A stretch of DNA of 64,000 nucleotides, taken from positions 310,001 through 374,000 of the forward strand of contig CAOLHI010000560.1 of assembly GCA_948474755.1 (NCBI GenBank), written 5' to 3'. Below are positions 23,101-34,984 of the stretch, in pieces (the stretch's first letter is position 1; every line of letters starts with the position of its first letter). The stretch comes from Ctenosaura bakeri. Its lineage: Eukaryota; Chordata; Lepidosauria; Squamata; Iguanidae. The notes below the pieces were generated by a model. It saw only the letters and a list, made by a program, of their open reading frames with translations, was not told where the DNA came from and did no database searches. The position numbers and the translations under genes are program-made.

Positions 23101-26100
23101 CAGTAGGTCCCCCATAACTGCATGACTGGTATATGCAATTTCAGTTACCTACAATGAGATATGGTCTGAAAATCCATACTTTGAATCAAAGTAATAAAGC
23201 AAAATAAATTAAAATATAGTACAGTACATATAGTATTGCATAGAAAATGGCAGGTAATATAAAATTCCAGGACATGGCATCCCATTCGCTTGCTGTATCA
23301 CACTGTCTCATGTTATCCATGCTGTCTTGCATTTTCTCACTGTATACAATACTACATGTGTTCTAATGCTACCCAGTCTTAGCAGGCTTCTCTGTTACTC
23401 TATGTGAACTGATCGCAGTAGTGTCTATCTGTAAAATTCTTGTGCTTGCACAGTAAAATCCTTGTCCTTATAGAGTACAGTTCTCCATAAAATCCTGCTT
23501 GAAGGTTTGTTGTATGTAATGGTGCTATAGCAGAAAAGTAGTGATGCTTGCAATCCTGATAAGCCAAAAAGAACCTGTAAAGTTCTTACATTACCCTAAG
23601 AAGTGGGAGACTTGGAGGTCCACTCACAATGACAGCATCTCCTTAGAATTTGGAGAAACCATAGCTCAAAAGAAGCCTGTGAGACAAGGGCAATGGCAAT
23701 ATATTTTCACCTATGTATACCCGTACTAACTGTAGAGAGGACCCCAGTTAGAGTATTTTATTTGGAATTAACAAACACACAAGAAATCAAACAAGGCTAT
23801 TGGAAAGTGAGGCAAGAAAGGTTGGATAGAGGAAGATTGGATGGAAAGGGTGACAGTTACTAGTTTTCAAGGTGAGAGTTGAAGCGGATTGCCTCTAACA
23901 GCGCCTGAGGCTAGCATGGAGGAACAGGGGTCTGGGATACTATGTGCAATGTATACCCAACGTAGTACAATTTGCTGGGGCTGAAGCTGGGGTTCATATA
24001 CCCTATTTCCTACCCTGAAGGAAGATGCATGGACAAAGCAGTAATTGCTCTCACACACAAGGTTGACAAAGGAGTCTGGAATGGGTTGGTGACAAAACAT
24101 TGATAGGCATCATGACAATCTCCTGATGCCTGATCAGGCAGAGAGTCTAGGAAAGACTTCCACAGGATAAGATCACAGTAGAGTCCTTGATTGCTTCACT
24201 TGGGCAGTTTTCTATTGTTCTCAAGAGTGCCCGTTGCCTGAGGTCTTGAAAGAATTATCACAAACACATTAACATCAGGTTCTCCCACCTAATCCTCTCT
24301 CAATTTATGACCTGACCATGTCTGAGGTCATCCTGATCTGGCAACATGCTTCCAACCAGTGTGCTTTCAAACGTGTTCTCCAGTCATAAATATGTTCAAT
24401 TATGAAAATGGCACATCCCACAGAAGGAGAGGTGCAAGGTGTGGTAACACTTCCTTTAAGTCAAGAACTATCATCTTCTCACTTAGTTAATCAGAGAAGA
24501 AAATAAAATATGCACTGCAGTTGGTGAACTGTATGATAAAAATTAATCTTCCATCTGTGAAATTCTGAAGAAGAAAAATGAAATCCATGATAGTTTTGCT
24601 GTTACATGTCAACCTGCAAAAATTACCGGCACAGTGCATGATAGCTGCTTAATTAAAATGAAGAAGGCATTAAATTTGTGGCTGGAAGATATAAACAGAA
24701 AATGCATTCGCATTAACATCAATGTCTTGTGTGACAAACCAGTGAGGCTATACAAAGACATCAGCAGGGCATCCCCTCAAATGAATGGCACCAAGTCCTT
24801 TACTACATGTAGGGGATAGTTGCACAAATTTAAGAACAGTTTTGGACTTAAGAACATAAAACTGAGTGGTGAGGCTGACTTTGCCAATGAAGCAGTTGCT
24901 GCCACATTTTCAGAGTAGTTTAAGAAGCTGGTTGAGGGAAAAGGCTACCATCCAAATCAGATGTTCAACTGCAATGAAACTGGGCTGTTCTAGCGGGGGG
25001 GGAAAGCCCAGTAGAACCTTCATTCATAAAACTGCCAAGACAGCTCCAGGGCATATAGCACAAAAGATTAATTCTGGTCCTACACAGCAACTCTGTATGG
25101 CTTATGATAAAGCCAGGTGTAGTGTTAGTGTGCAAATCCAAGAACCCACACGCTTTTAAAAACAAAAACGAACTGCCTGTGTTTTGGCAGCCATCTTGTT
25201 TATGGAATGGTTTCACTATGCTTCATTCCAGAAGTTAAAAAAATATTTCCAGCAGGAAGGGTTGGAATTTAAAATCCTGTTGATGGCAGACAATGTACCA
25301 GGTGATCCTGAATCTGTTTACTAGGAAAATGAAAAAGTTGATTATCTTCCTACCTCCCAATATAACCTCATGTATTCAACCCCTTGAATCATTAGTTTTG
25401 TCAAGGCCATGTATATCCATCTAATATTTGACCACATTCTACTACCCGTTGAGACAGACCCTGATGTGGACATTAAGGCAGTACTGGAAATACTTTACTA
25501 CTGCTGATTCCATAACCTTCATCAAAGCTGCAGTTGATGAATTAAAACCTGAAACTGCAAATGCCTGCTGGAAAAACTCCTGGAGTGAGATTGTGGATGA
25601 TTTTCAGGCTGTGCCAGGGATCAAAGGAGAAGTTAGGAGAATCCTCCACGCAGCAAGGTGCCTTGGCGGAGAAGGATTTGCTAACCTACTAGATAAAGAA
25701 GCGTAGGAACTTTTTGACAGCCATGAAGAAGGGTTATCCAATGAGAAATTGGAGGAACTTGTGCAGACATCTTCAGAGGAAGAGGAGAGGAAGAAGAAAA
25801 AGAAACAGAAGCAAAGCCAGCAATGTGGGCATTAGAGGACTTTGCCGAATTGTTTCAAACTACACAGACATTAAAGAATAAAGTGATAGAATATGATCTT
25901 TGGATGGAATGCAGCAATACAGTCACTCATATGATCACCAAAGGAGTGCAAGTTTTTCAGCAATGCTTTGATTGACAGGGAGGGACAACAACTTCTGATT
26001 ACAAAAGATTCCAGCAAAATAAATAAATTAAAAAATAAAAATAAGTAAAAATACTAGCGTTAGGCTACTATGGACCTTCTGCATACAGAAACATTTTGTT

Positions 26101-26372
26101 TTTGGACCACATGTTGCTGTAAATGTTTATGTTTTTCACTTTTGTGCACTGACTTTGGACTGCAAAATTATGGTTACAAAGCCGTTTCCCTCTTAGATGC
26201 TAAAGTTTTGCCAAGTTCTGTCAAGTCTCAGAGCTTCCTCTCCAAGCTGTGTACTCGTCTCAATACCTACATTGTTCATCTCATTTGAAAAATAGCTTTG
26301 GTATCATCTGCATTTTTCGCTATCCATGGTAAGTCCCAGAATGTTTCCCCTGTGGTTATGGGGGACCTACTG
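23101..26372 (+). mobile_element. Decayed full-length Tigger (pogo/Tc1-mariner) DNA transposon
   Basis: The left end CAGTAGGTCCCCCATAAC is repeated inverted at the right end (26355-26372), an exact 18-bp terminal match. TA follows on the right; TG (a mutated TA) precedes on the left. The plus strand between about 24490 and 25970 encodes a broken transposase with Tigger/jerky-like segments: a helix-turn-helix DNA-binding part near 24640-24760 (KKALNLWLEDI), a NETGLF-like catalytic block near 24970, and a C-terminus with RCLGGEGF (near 25655-25680) followed by a Glu-rich tract. Multiple stops and frame changes make it inactive. The 1.4 kb before the transposase (about 23240-24490) looks like non-coding transposon sequence. 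Confidence 0.85.
24490..25975 (+). pseudogene. Tigger transposase pseudogene
   Basis: Fragments in changing frames resemble the Tigger/TIGD/JRK transposase family, which has a CENP-B-like DNA-binding domain followed by a DDE catalytic domain. Visible pieces are a 61-codon N-terminal stretch (24634-24819), a middle stretch (24866-25159, with FNCNETGLF in its neighbourhood interrupted by a stop), PTSQYNLMYSTP near 25350, and a C-terminal stretch (25428-25706) with CWKNSWSEIVDDF and RCLGGEGFANLL. A tract of Glu/Lys codons follows at about 25775-25810. At least five stops or frame changes preclude a functional protein. Confidence 0.8.
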
Positions 26373-26579
26373 TAATCAACTTTCACCAGAATAAGGAATT
26401 AAAATTTAGAGTGTAGGCAGGAACAGTGTATATCACAGAACCTTACCTTAGCAGTCATGGTCATAAAAAAAATCCCACAGCCCACTATGGATTTGGGAAC
26501 TACTATATTCAAATTACCAATTTGTCCTAGTTTATCTGCTCTGAAGACTGATATAAGAACATACCATTAAGATAAGCAA

Positions 26580-26785
26580 TATTTTTGTTGATACTTGTCC
26601 TCAAGTGGACTCCAGGTTATGCCAACTCTCCCATAGGGCTGCCTTAGGAAGATTGATAAGAGGTTTAACACTGAATAAACAGCACCTACAGCACCTAGTA
26701 TTTCCCAGGCAGACTCCCTACCAAGTACTAAACAGGATAGACCCTGCTTAGCTTCCAAGGTCAGGCTGGAAACAGTGCTTTCCAG
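26580..26785 (-). mobile_element. 5S-rRNA-derived SINE, minus orientation
   Basis: On the minus strand it reads as a 5S-like head (CTTGGAAGCTAAGCAGGGTC, then TTAGTACTTGGTAGGGAGTC and AATACTAGGTGCTGTAGGTG) followed by a SINE tail. 5S rRNA internal promoter boxes are recognisable but diverged. This is a retroposon, not a 5S gene. Confidence 0.85.
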
Positions 26786-27595
26786 GACATTTAAGAACCC
26801 TGAAAGTAATATTATTGGCATAAAATATGGTATTTAAACTGTTCTGTATCATTTATAAGGCAATTCCATTCCAAGCAGATTTCCCCTATTTTAAGTTGCA
26901 TTTTAAGAACTGCAGCGGTAGGAATTGTTGCTTTTCCATGACTGATTAAACAGTACACTTTAAAACAGATATCTCACTTTCCTTCTTTGATTAAATGCCT
27001 GTGTCATGTGTGTGTAGGGCAGCGGGGCATAAGGTTCCCAAACTTTTTCCCATCCAGACTGTGATAGGACTCTGGTATGCTTAGCTGCAGCATGGGTGAT
27101 GTATCATTTGCCTTCAGGCCATGCCACAGGAAACATATGAACCTGTTTACAAAAACTGTGTCAGCTTCTGTCCCAGACAGCTTGATAATATGTTTTGCTA
27201 CTTGACTGTTTTTAGATTATGCTTTCACCCACACATAAAGCTCTGTGCAAGGACAGTGGTCTTTTTCAACAAAGAGCCAGTATCTATCAGATCTTTATGC
27301 TGTCTCCTCCTAAAATGTCTTAGAAAAGTGACCCATGCATGAGGGAAAAGGCTCAAGCACGGTCCAGAAATACCTCCACAATGGTGATGCCAGCATAACA
27401 CTTTAGAATGACATGAAAATCCCACAGTTACAGTTAATCAACAACAAGAGGGAAGCTCCCCTTAGAATTTCAAAGTGAGACACACACCCCTCAAATCATA
27501 AGTGCACTGCAATTAACCCTACAGAACAAAATGCTTCCGAGGCAAAGAGCCTTTACTTATATTATATACAACATCTTTGTGAAAAACAAGTAACA

Positions 27596-27775
27596 GGCCA
27601 TTTCCGCACTAGACTGTTATAGTGCTATTATTCCACTTTCAACAACCTATGGAATCCTAGGGTTTGCAGTTTTCGGAGGGGCCAGGTGGCCCCTGCTGAA
27701 ACTGTAAACCCTAGGATTCCATAAGACGTTGAAAGTTGAATAATAGTGCTATAACAGTCTAGTGCAGAAATGGCT
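27596..27775. mobile_element. Palindromic MITE, GGCCATTTC family (TSD ACA)
   Basis: This 180-bp foldback starts GGCCATTTCCGCACTAGACT and ends with the near-exact reverse complement. The centre is AGGGGCCAGGTGGCCCCT. Flanks are ACA on both sides (27593-27595, 27776-27778). It lies in DCLK1 intron 2. Confidence 0.9.
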
Positions 27776-28230
27776 ACAGAATCTTGGTACTGGTCCCAAC
27801 TGTAACTCCCTAAGAACCTTGTATTTAAGGCACATTTCTAACTCCTTTGCAGTTCTCACAGACTGGAAGCAAGAACCAGTTCAAGTTGTCAGAGTATGAT
27901 AGAATGCATTTCTACCGCAAAAGCCAAGTAAGTCTGTTCCTGAACACTGGGTTACTGGAAGACTGATGGGAATCAAAACCAAAATGTTCAATCTTTGTTG
28001 CAGAACACTAAACAAATATATAATGTAATAATCCTTTCTCATGGGTTCCATTATTCATCTCCTCCTATTTGTTCTTTTCCATGCATTGACCAGGAGATTT
28101 TCTGAACTGACAGAATTATGCATGTAAGACATGCCAGGACTACTTACACAATGCATTCACAGCAAGGAATTAAAAGAGGTTTGTACTGCTAAGGGAGCTC
28201 GATTTGTTGGTAGAACATACTTTCCATGTA

Positions 28231-28704
28231 CAGTCAGCCTTCCACATTTGCTAAAGTTAGGGCTGCAAGGCCCCCACAAAATTGGGGAAAGCACAAATAT
28301 CAAAACTTCTATGTCTGTGGGAAGGGGGCTGAGCCATGGTGAGGGGAACAAACACTCAGGGTCCAAACTAGGTCAGAGAAAAGCGAATACAGTGGTCAGC
28401 ACGGTGATCCTATACTTCTTCTCTCTCAGTGATCTCCTTCCTTGGGGGGGTGTGGAGCATTAGGAGAGGATTTGTGGTGCTGAGAAATGGGGCTGTGAGC
28501 TGTCCTCTAGTGGCCACGCTGTGGCTGGTGGAGGTGGAGGAGGACCAGAGGTGGGGTTTTAAAGGGCTGCACAGCCCGATCAGAGCTGCTCAGAGGGAAG
28601 GTTCCTCTAGAAAAGAAGTATCTGAAGTGAGGCGCAGGGGTTGAAGAAACTCACAAATAATCAAATCTGTGAAAGTCAAACCCACAAATGTGGAGGGAAG
28701 ACTG
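28231..28704. mobile_element. 474-bp Tigger-like MITE, copy B
   Basis: The left end CAGTCAGCCTTCCACATTTG matches inverted the right end AATGTGGAGGGAAGACTG. TA duplications flank both sides (28229-28230, 28705-28706). The interior is homologous to copy A at 10759-11233, in the opposite orientation. It has no coding capacity. Confidence 0.85.
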
Positions 28705-29552
28705 TATAAACTTCCTTCCATATCCAATCCTTCATACAGCAGATCTGGATAAAACCACTACCTGTGTCCTTAGACAGTCGCTGACCACCAGAAAAGACAA
28801 TACCTATTCAGGCAGAAGAACAGTCTGACTCAACATAAAACAGTATATAACAGACATATAGCAAACAGTCCTGAAAAAAGGATAAAAGTCACTCAGGTCA
28901 AATCATTCTGCAGTTCAACACTGCACTATCTCCAGTGCTCTATCTCATTTTCTCCTTGCCCACAAACCAGCCCTACATGTAAATCAGCCAAACAATACAC
29001 AGGGTGCTAGTGCAACAGCGCCGAGGACTAATGTTATGCCACATTATGGCACAGGTCTGAGCAATGAAGAAAAGGGATCACTGGAGACATCCACCAGAAT
29101 TTAGATTCCTCAGCACAGCAGAACATAAAAATAAGACAAAGCTCTAAGGAACACTTTAGCATTTAAATCATTGGAAAATCTATTTACCTGCTTAGGCAAG
29201 ATAATTGTCCTGGAAATATCTACTGAAGGCTGACATATACAGTCATTACCAAAGTAATAAAGCACACATAACAGATTTTTTTTAAAAAAAAGGGGGGGGA
29301 ACAGAGATAAAGATAAAGAGATAAGGTAAAGGGAATTCTAAAATTTTGAAGAAAAGCAGAAATGTACAGAGACATAGAATAAAGAAGTCAGACAAACAAC
29401 CCAAACCAAAAAAAAGGTAGAATTTATGAATGAAATTGGAAATTTTTCTGCTGTTGAAGATCTGTAAAAAACATACTGGTCTGCTTATATATAGGAAGAA
29501 CATTTAAGAATACAGCATGAAAGCTATCATTATTTCAATATTTTTATAAATA

Positions 29553-29554
<2 letters not shown>

Positions 29555-29589
<35 letters not shown>

Positions 29590-30138
29590 CATTTATATGC
29601 TGCTTTTCTCCTGACATGAGACTCAAGGTGGCTCACAAACAATAAAACAAAATGAACCAAAAACATAGTAATAAAATTAAAATACTATTAAATATCGCCA
29701 TTTTAAAAAATCATACATTAAACCATATACAATCATTATAAAACATGCAAAATCATTAAAAAAAATATGAAACTAGAGTACCGCCACAATCTACATAAGA
29801 AGGTTCCCTGCAAACAATTAGTCATTCACAGCCTGCTTAAACAAGGAGGGCTTTGCCTGCTGTTGAAAGGAGAGCAGAGAGGGGGCCAGTCCAGCCTCCT
29901 GTGGAAGAGAATTCCATGGACTGGGAGCAGCCACTGAGAAAGTTCACATGTCCTCACTAAACAGATCTGTGATGGTGGTAGAACCAAGAGAAAATCATTG
30001 CCTGGCAGGTTTGTATAGGGAGACACAGTCTTTCAAGTAGTTGGACTTAAACCATATAGGGCTTTACAGGTCACGACCGACACTTTAAACTGTGCCTGGA
30101 AATGAACTGACAGTCAGTGAAGCTGTTTCAATATGCTC
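29555..30138 (-). mobile_element. L2/CR1-like LINE 3' end, minus orientation (first part)
   Basis: The (TTGA)n run at 29555-29589 is the tail in reverse, followed by TTATATGCTGC and the CAAGGTGGCTCAC block typical of reptile LINE 3' ends, then the GGGCTTTACAGGTCACGACC and CAGTCAGTGAAGCTGTTTCA blocks. It is interrupted by the hAT element at 30147-30767 and resumes at 30776. Confidence 0.75.
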
Positions 30139-30146
30139 CCTGCAAT

Positions 30147-30767
30147 CAGTGATGTATTTAAGTCTTTTGCTCCAAGTTTCAAGTCGAGTCTCAAGTCCTT
30201 ACAAGATATGTTCAAGTTAAGTCTCAAATCAAGTCTCAAGTTGCCAACTTTATACCCCAATCTGTATTCCAAAATTTCTGGACAGGGTCAAATAAAGTCA
30301 GTTTTAACAATTTAAAGAGTCAGTTCTGTACTTTTGTGATTTTGCTATCTGCAGCTTCAAAAGTGGGGAATAGGATCCTTCTTCTTCCCATTTGCAAAGC
30401 TGGAAGCTTTTTCAGAAGTGGGGAATAGAATTCTTCTTATTCCCCATTATTGAAGCTTCAGGAGCTTTAGAAAGAAGGATCCTTCCTCCTCAAGCCCGTT
30501 GCCGAACCCATTTGCTGTTCCCTCTGAAAAATATGTCCACACTTTGGGCTTGAGAAAGATCATCATGTGACCAGTAAGTTGTAAGGTTTCTGGATGAATG
30601 TGTTATGCTGCTGAACCAAGTGCAACAAGTCAGTCATTAAAAATATGCAAGTCTCAAGTTGAGTCGAGTCAGTGTGTAATTTTTGCCAAGTCAAGTCCGA
30701 GCTGAGTCACTGAAGTGACTTAAGTCTGACTTGAGTCCAAGTCAATCGGCTCGAGTCTACATCACTG
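30147..30767. mobile_element. Non-autonomous hAT transposon nested in a LINE (8-bp TSD)
   Basis: This 621-bp element has termini CAGTGATGTA and its inverted copy TACATCACTG. It is flanked by CCTGCAAT (30139-30146) and CCTGCAAC (30768-30775), an 8-bp duplication with one change, as expected for hAT. Both subterminal regions are crowded with CAAGTC / GAGTC / AAGTCT motifs in both orientations, the usual layout of transposase-binding repeats. No transposase is present. Confidence 0.88.
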
Positions 30768-30775
30768 CCTGCAAC

Positions 30776-30830
30776 TGGCTCCAGTCAGCATTCTGGCCAC
30801 AGCATTTTGGACTCACATCTGGTCCTAATA
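30776..30830 (-). mobile_element. L2/CR1-like LINE 3' end (continuation after hAT insertion)
   Basis: The CTGGCTCCAGTCAGCATTCT and CACAGCATTTTGGACTCA blocks continue the repeat broken at 30138. The left and right halves join directly when the hAT element and one target copy are removed. Confidence 0.7.
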
Positions 30831-31433
30831 TTGATTGTCCTACTGTTGATAATTCTAAGCCTGAAATGGACACATCCATTAAAATTTTTTCACAGCAATG
30901 CTAATCAGAGTGGTGAGCTGTAGACCACTGTTGGATAATGTACTATTGCTTGCTGGTCCACAACAAATTTCCAGGACAAAAAGAAACAGCTGGAGCAAGT
31001 GGGCACAAATACAGTGCCAGGTCCTGGCAAATGAGGAGGAGAATATGCTGTCCCTCCACTCATCAAAGAGCTTAAGAAGTACTGTTCAAAAATAAACAAA
31101 AAGGCAAACAGTGCAATCTTGGGCATGTGTATGCAGGAGCAAATCCCACCGAGTTCATCAATCCCATGAAAGTATGTACAGGATTGCAGTCTGATTCTGT
31201 GATCCTCAATATTCGTGCATAAAGCTATACCAATGGCACATTGATCATTCCTAGTCCAGTGTAGTTTGGTGAGGTATCTGATAGAGCATTCTGTTGCCTA
31301 TAGTTCAGTGGAGTGGTCTAGAGCTTTCCAGCAGCTAATTCTAAGAAGATGACCAAATTACAAATCCCAAGATTCCACAGACTATAACTCTGAGTTTAAA
31401 TTGTAGAGTACTATTATAACCATACAATATATG

Positions 31434-31633
31434 CAGTGGATCTTCTGTATCTGTTGGGGTTCCACTTTAAGAACCCCCACAAATAAGAAAAAACATGAAT
31501 GTTCGCATCCCATTACTAAATAGTGGTGATATTTGTAGGGATGCATCAGCATGTCTGAGTGCACATTTTAGATACCACAATGCAGTTGTTCAAATTCACA
31601 AATCCAGAGAACATGGATAAGGAGGGCCCAGGA
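31434..31633. mobile_element. Probable Tigger-like MITE, decayed
   Basis: The left end CAGTGGATCTTCTGTATCTG resembles inverted the right part GGATAAGGAGGGCCCAG. Ends are diverged and duplications are not clear. Confidence 0.45.
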
Positions 31634-31812
31634 AGTATATATTTTTAAGTATGCAAAGGAGCTGTGCTGACTGTTCATGAGGGGGATAAGGGGCTGAAAA
31701 GCAAGTTTGGCAGGGGAACTGAATGAAACAATTCATGCCTGGCTAACAAACACTGAACACTCCACACTGCAATGTTTTGTTAAGTTCCCATTTATTTTCT
31801 GTTCCTACTGAC

Positions 31813-32188
31813 CTTCCACCAGTTGGTCTAAGGTGGTAATCTTTTTTGCTCCATCAATAGTGTAGATTGTTCTCACACCCTGGGGCAGATTGACATTATC
31901 AGAGAGAGTTCGGGTCAGATCAGCCAGCAGGGCCTCAAAAGATCTAAACCGGTCAGGAGAGATGGCATATACAATCCCCTTGAAATACCGGTCACCATTG
32001 CGATAGAAGCGGACTTTCTTGGCTTTCTTCTCAGAGCTGAGGGTCTGAAGAGTGCGGGTTCGGTAGAAGCTGCAATGAGCACTGTGGGTTGGGCTAGGCA
32101 GGCCATTCACCCGAGACCCTCGGCTGTACCGCTGTGCTTTATCACGCTCATCAAAGTGCTCCAGCTCCATATCTCTCCCAAAGGACAT
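31813..32188 (-). CDS. DCLK1: DCLK1 first coding exon (exon 2): start codon, N-terminus and most of DC1
   Basis: This exon encodes residues 1-125 of doublecortin-like kinase 1 plus the first base of codon 126. The N-terminus [12 protein letters not shown] is diagnostic of DCLK1; DCX starts differently. Residues 30-50 carry the conserved [16 protein letters not shown] segment. The first doublecortin (microtubule-binding) domain begins near residue 57 with [15 protein letters not shown] and continues into exon 3. The ATG at 32186-32188 has A at -3, a good Kozak context, and no in-frame upstream start lies between it and the acceptor. The exon ends in GAAG followed by the donor GTCAGT, a slightly unusual but valid donor. 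Joining to exon 3 gives GAA-GGA-GAG (E-G-E), which restores the continuous domain. A few conservative changes near residues 115-120 (AKKITTLDQ) differ from the mammalian protein as I remember it. This exon belongs to the long isoforms with doublecortin domains, not the short kinase-only isoform. Confidence 0.97.
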
Positions 32189-32201
32189 TTTGAACGTTAA
32201 T
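32189..32201 (-). other. DCLK1: DCLK1 exon 2, 5'-UTR part
   Basis: Thirteen untranslated bases lie between the start codon and the splice acceptor. On the minus strand a long pyrimidine tract ends in CCAG (32202-32205), followed by ATTAACGTTCAAA and the ATG. This predicts that the rest of the 5' UTR comes from a separate upstream exon, as is known for this gene in other vertebrates. Confidence 0.85.
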
Positions 32202-32569
32202 CTGGAAAAAGAGGGAGAGAAGAGACATAGAGGAAACTGATCAATATATGCAGTAATTATGCAGCTGCAATATTAAACACTGAAGATCAAGTACTCTACT
32301 AACAACCAGTCAGGATTTACCCTTCTCTTTGATGATGTGTCAGGATTTTGCTCACAAGAAGATAGTGATATGAGGCAACAAGAATCAGATGAACAGCCAA
32401 CTGGCCTAAGACATACGGTATATTTTACCTAACATACAGGGGGAAAGATCTCTCTTTTGTTTAGCTATAGTTTAACAACTAGTATTTTCTTTTTCTTATT
32501 TTTAAATACAGCCCCAGAGAGAGACCTGGCCTCAATCCAGTATCTCCTCAGCATAACACAAATATCCAC

Positions 32570-32880
32570 ATGTGGATTTACACTGTGCTGAGCATATATC
32601 TGTCCCTCAATTTACTGTAGTGTCTCTGAAGCTGACCTGCTCAGCCATATCATGCTTTGTGACAAGGAAGCAGTGTTATAGAAGCATCTGGCTATGTCCA
32701 CGTAGCCAGATGCACAATCTTTACAGTAGCACTATGACCTCTGAAGGACACCAGTGGATCTCAGCACTGAAATCATTTTATATTTGGCTGTGGGGATGTA
32801 GCCAGATGCTTCTCTCATCCTATCTGCTCACCACAAAGACAGCATGGCTGTGCAGGGTGGCTGCAGGGACTTTACACTAA
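32570..32880. repeat. GCATCTGGCTAC-family dispersed repeat
   Basis: It contains the AGAAGCATCTGGCTA core at about 32683 with its inverted partner CGTAGCCAGATGC, and a second inverted core GTAGCCAGATGCTTCT at about 32796. It shares blocks such as CAGCACTGAAATC with the region 13430-13640. Family unnamed. Confidence 0.5.
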
Positions 32881-33278
32881 GTCAAAGAGTTCTTTGGATG
32901 GGCACTCCACCACCCCTAGAGTGCCCCAAAAAAGAGCATCCACATGTTTAAGGACGCTTACACATGTGAACGTTGCTATAAGAATTCTGGTCAGAACCTG
33001 TTCTTCAGAGAGCCTCAGGTTACCTCCTGTTGAATAACTGGTGTATCGGTGGTTGATCTTCTTGCTAAGCAAAACTCCCAGCTTAACAAGAAGAGGACAT
33101 ATGTTCCTCAGTCTTCTATTACAGCTCAGCCTATCACTTTATAGTGCAGTACACACACAGATATAACCTGGTCTCAGAAAGTACTGAATATGGGAAAGGA
33201 GGGATACCATATAAGAAAGTCTGGAGGGCCAAATTCAATTCCAAAACCAAAGTTCTAGCCCACTGTAGCCAATAGATT

Positions 33279-33495
33279 TGTTTTTACGTATCTTCAAGTT
33301 GACTCTAAACTATGGTGGCCCTCTCATAGGCTTTTCTTGGCCAGATTTCTTCAAAGGAGGTTTGTCATTGGCTTCCTCTTAGACTGAAAGAGTGTGGCTT
33401 GCTCAAGGTCACCCACCTAGTTTCCAGGGCTGAATATGGATTTGAACCCAGGTTTCCTAGAGTTTTAGTCCAACACTCAGTCTAGTACATGGATT
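33279..33495 (-). mobile_element. tRNA-derived SINE (Sauria-SINE-like), minus orientation, diverged
   Basis: The block order matches the family: ATCTTCAAGTTGACTCTAAA, then CTCAAGGTCACCCACCTAG and GGATTTGAACCCAGG (the B-box region in reverse). Confidence 0.75.
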
Positions 33496-34984
33496 CCCTA
33501 TAGCTTTAGCAATGGCAAATCAGATCCTGAAAGAGCACATCAGCAATCCTCTCCCAGTGCATTCATCTCTCTCTTTCTCCTTCTCTCTCTCCGTCTCACA
33601 AAACATATTAATGCCTTTAGAAGTTAAGCACTCCAGAATTGTACCCACTCCTCAAAGGACCCTACATAAAGCCTTTGTTTTTAGTTGTTGTTGGGTTTTT
33701 GTATTTTTTAAGCACAGCCAGGACCAGGAATTTATTGCATTGTAACAATGTCCCACTGTTTCCTGAAATTCCGTTTTCTCTTTCTGATGCACTTTATAAC
33801 ATGCTTTGCCACTTCAGCCTTGTCCTTGTCCAAGCAAGATTAACACATCCAATCTATTATATGAGTCCATGGTGAAAGTATTGTACTTCTCCCACTTGAT
33901 CAGGACTGATAATTCAACTTACATGGAATGCCTTCTTTTCAATTGCCTGGAAAAACCCCATCCTGAACACAAACAATCAAGCTGTCACTTGGTGAATTGG
34001 GAGAACTGCTGCCCTCCAGTGAGCCACTAATAATATGGGACACTTCAGAATAAGAGCCCTGTCTCTCTTCTCCCTGGCTGATTAATACAAGTGAGATTAG
34101 CGTGATGGGACACAACAGAGCAGAGGACTCTTCCACATAGGTCTCTCTGAATGTACACATGAGAGCACTGAGTGGGTGCACAAGAGCATACAGTGATGGA
34201 ATTTGTCCGTGGTCAATTTAACAAAAGCAAACATTCATGTGTCTCTTATTTACTGGCATTCTCTTATGACAGACATAACAATATAATCCTTTCCACATCT
34301 ACTCAGAGCTAAGTCCTAGTAATGAGATTTCTCTCCAGGTGAGTAAGTATAGGCCTGCAGCCTTGTTGTTAGGTGATCGAGCTTGGGAAAGTGACTTCTT
34401 TGGATTGCAGTTCTCAGAAATCTCCAGCTAATATTAGATACTGGTCATGCTGGCTGGAGGAATTTAGGAACTGTAATAGAAAAATGTATTTTCCTAAGGT
34501 TTACTTTTGGAGTAACCTATTGGCACAAGACAATTTTAAAAGAATTTGCTGGGGAAGGTTCCTTCAAGACTTTCAATATCATTTGCTCTGTTATTGTCCC
34601 ATGGGATACAAAAAGCAGCAGGATTTGTGGTCTGCAAATACCTGGGAAATCTGTACTATATGAGCAGCCACTCTGATATCATTAAGAGAAAGTCTGCTTC
34701 CACTCCTGCCAATATAATATCATCTTTTCCCAAGGTTTCCTTTTAGTTTTCCTCACCATCAGAGGTAAGGTAGGTTATCATCACGAAAGGATCTTCTTGG
34801 TTGGGCTCCATCACTTATAGCAGGACTCAGAACACATGGCTTTCCAGATGTTTTTGTATCTCAAACCCTCAAAACTAGCTGAAATGGCTTGGAAGTTGCA
34901 ATTCAGCAGCACCTAGAAGGCCACAAGTTGCCTACCTCTTAACTCGGTCCCCAAATAAATTTGCCTAGGATCTGCAAGATTTTT

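Larger units (their letters stand above)
10387..31812 (-). other. DCLK1: DCLK1 intron 2
   Basis: This intron of about 21.4 kb runs from the donor GTCAGT (31807-31812) to the acceptor at 10387-10390. It contains the CR1 LINE, Tigger, hAT and several MITEs and SINEs listed below. Stretches with nothing I can classify: 11240-13420 (apart from a CA run), 13650-15030, 15220-16780, 16980-18180, 21130-23100 (apart from a weak old foldback near 22640-22800), 26790-27595, 27776-28230, 28705-29550, 30830-31260 and 31640-31806. Short open frames in these stretches lack similarity to anything I recognise. Confidence 0.9.
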
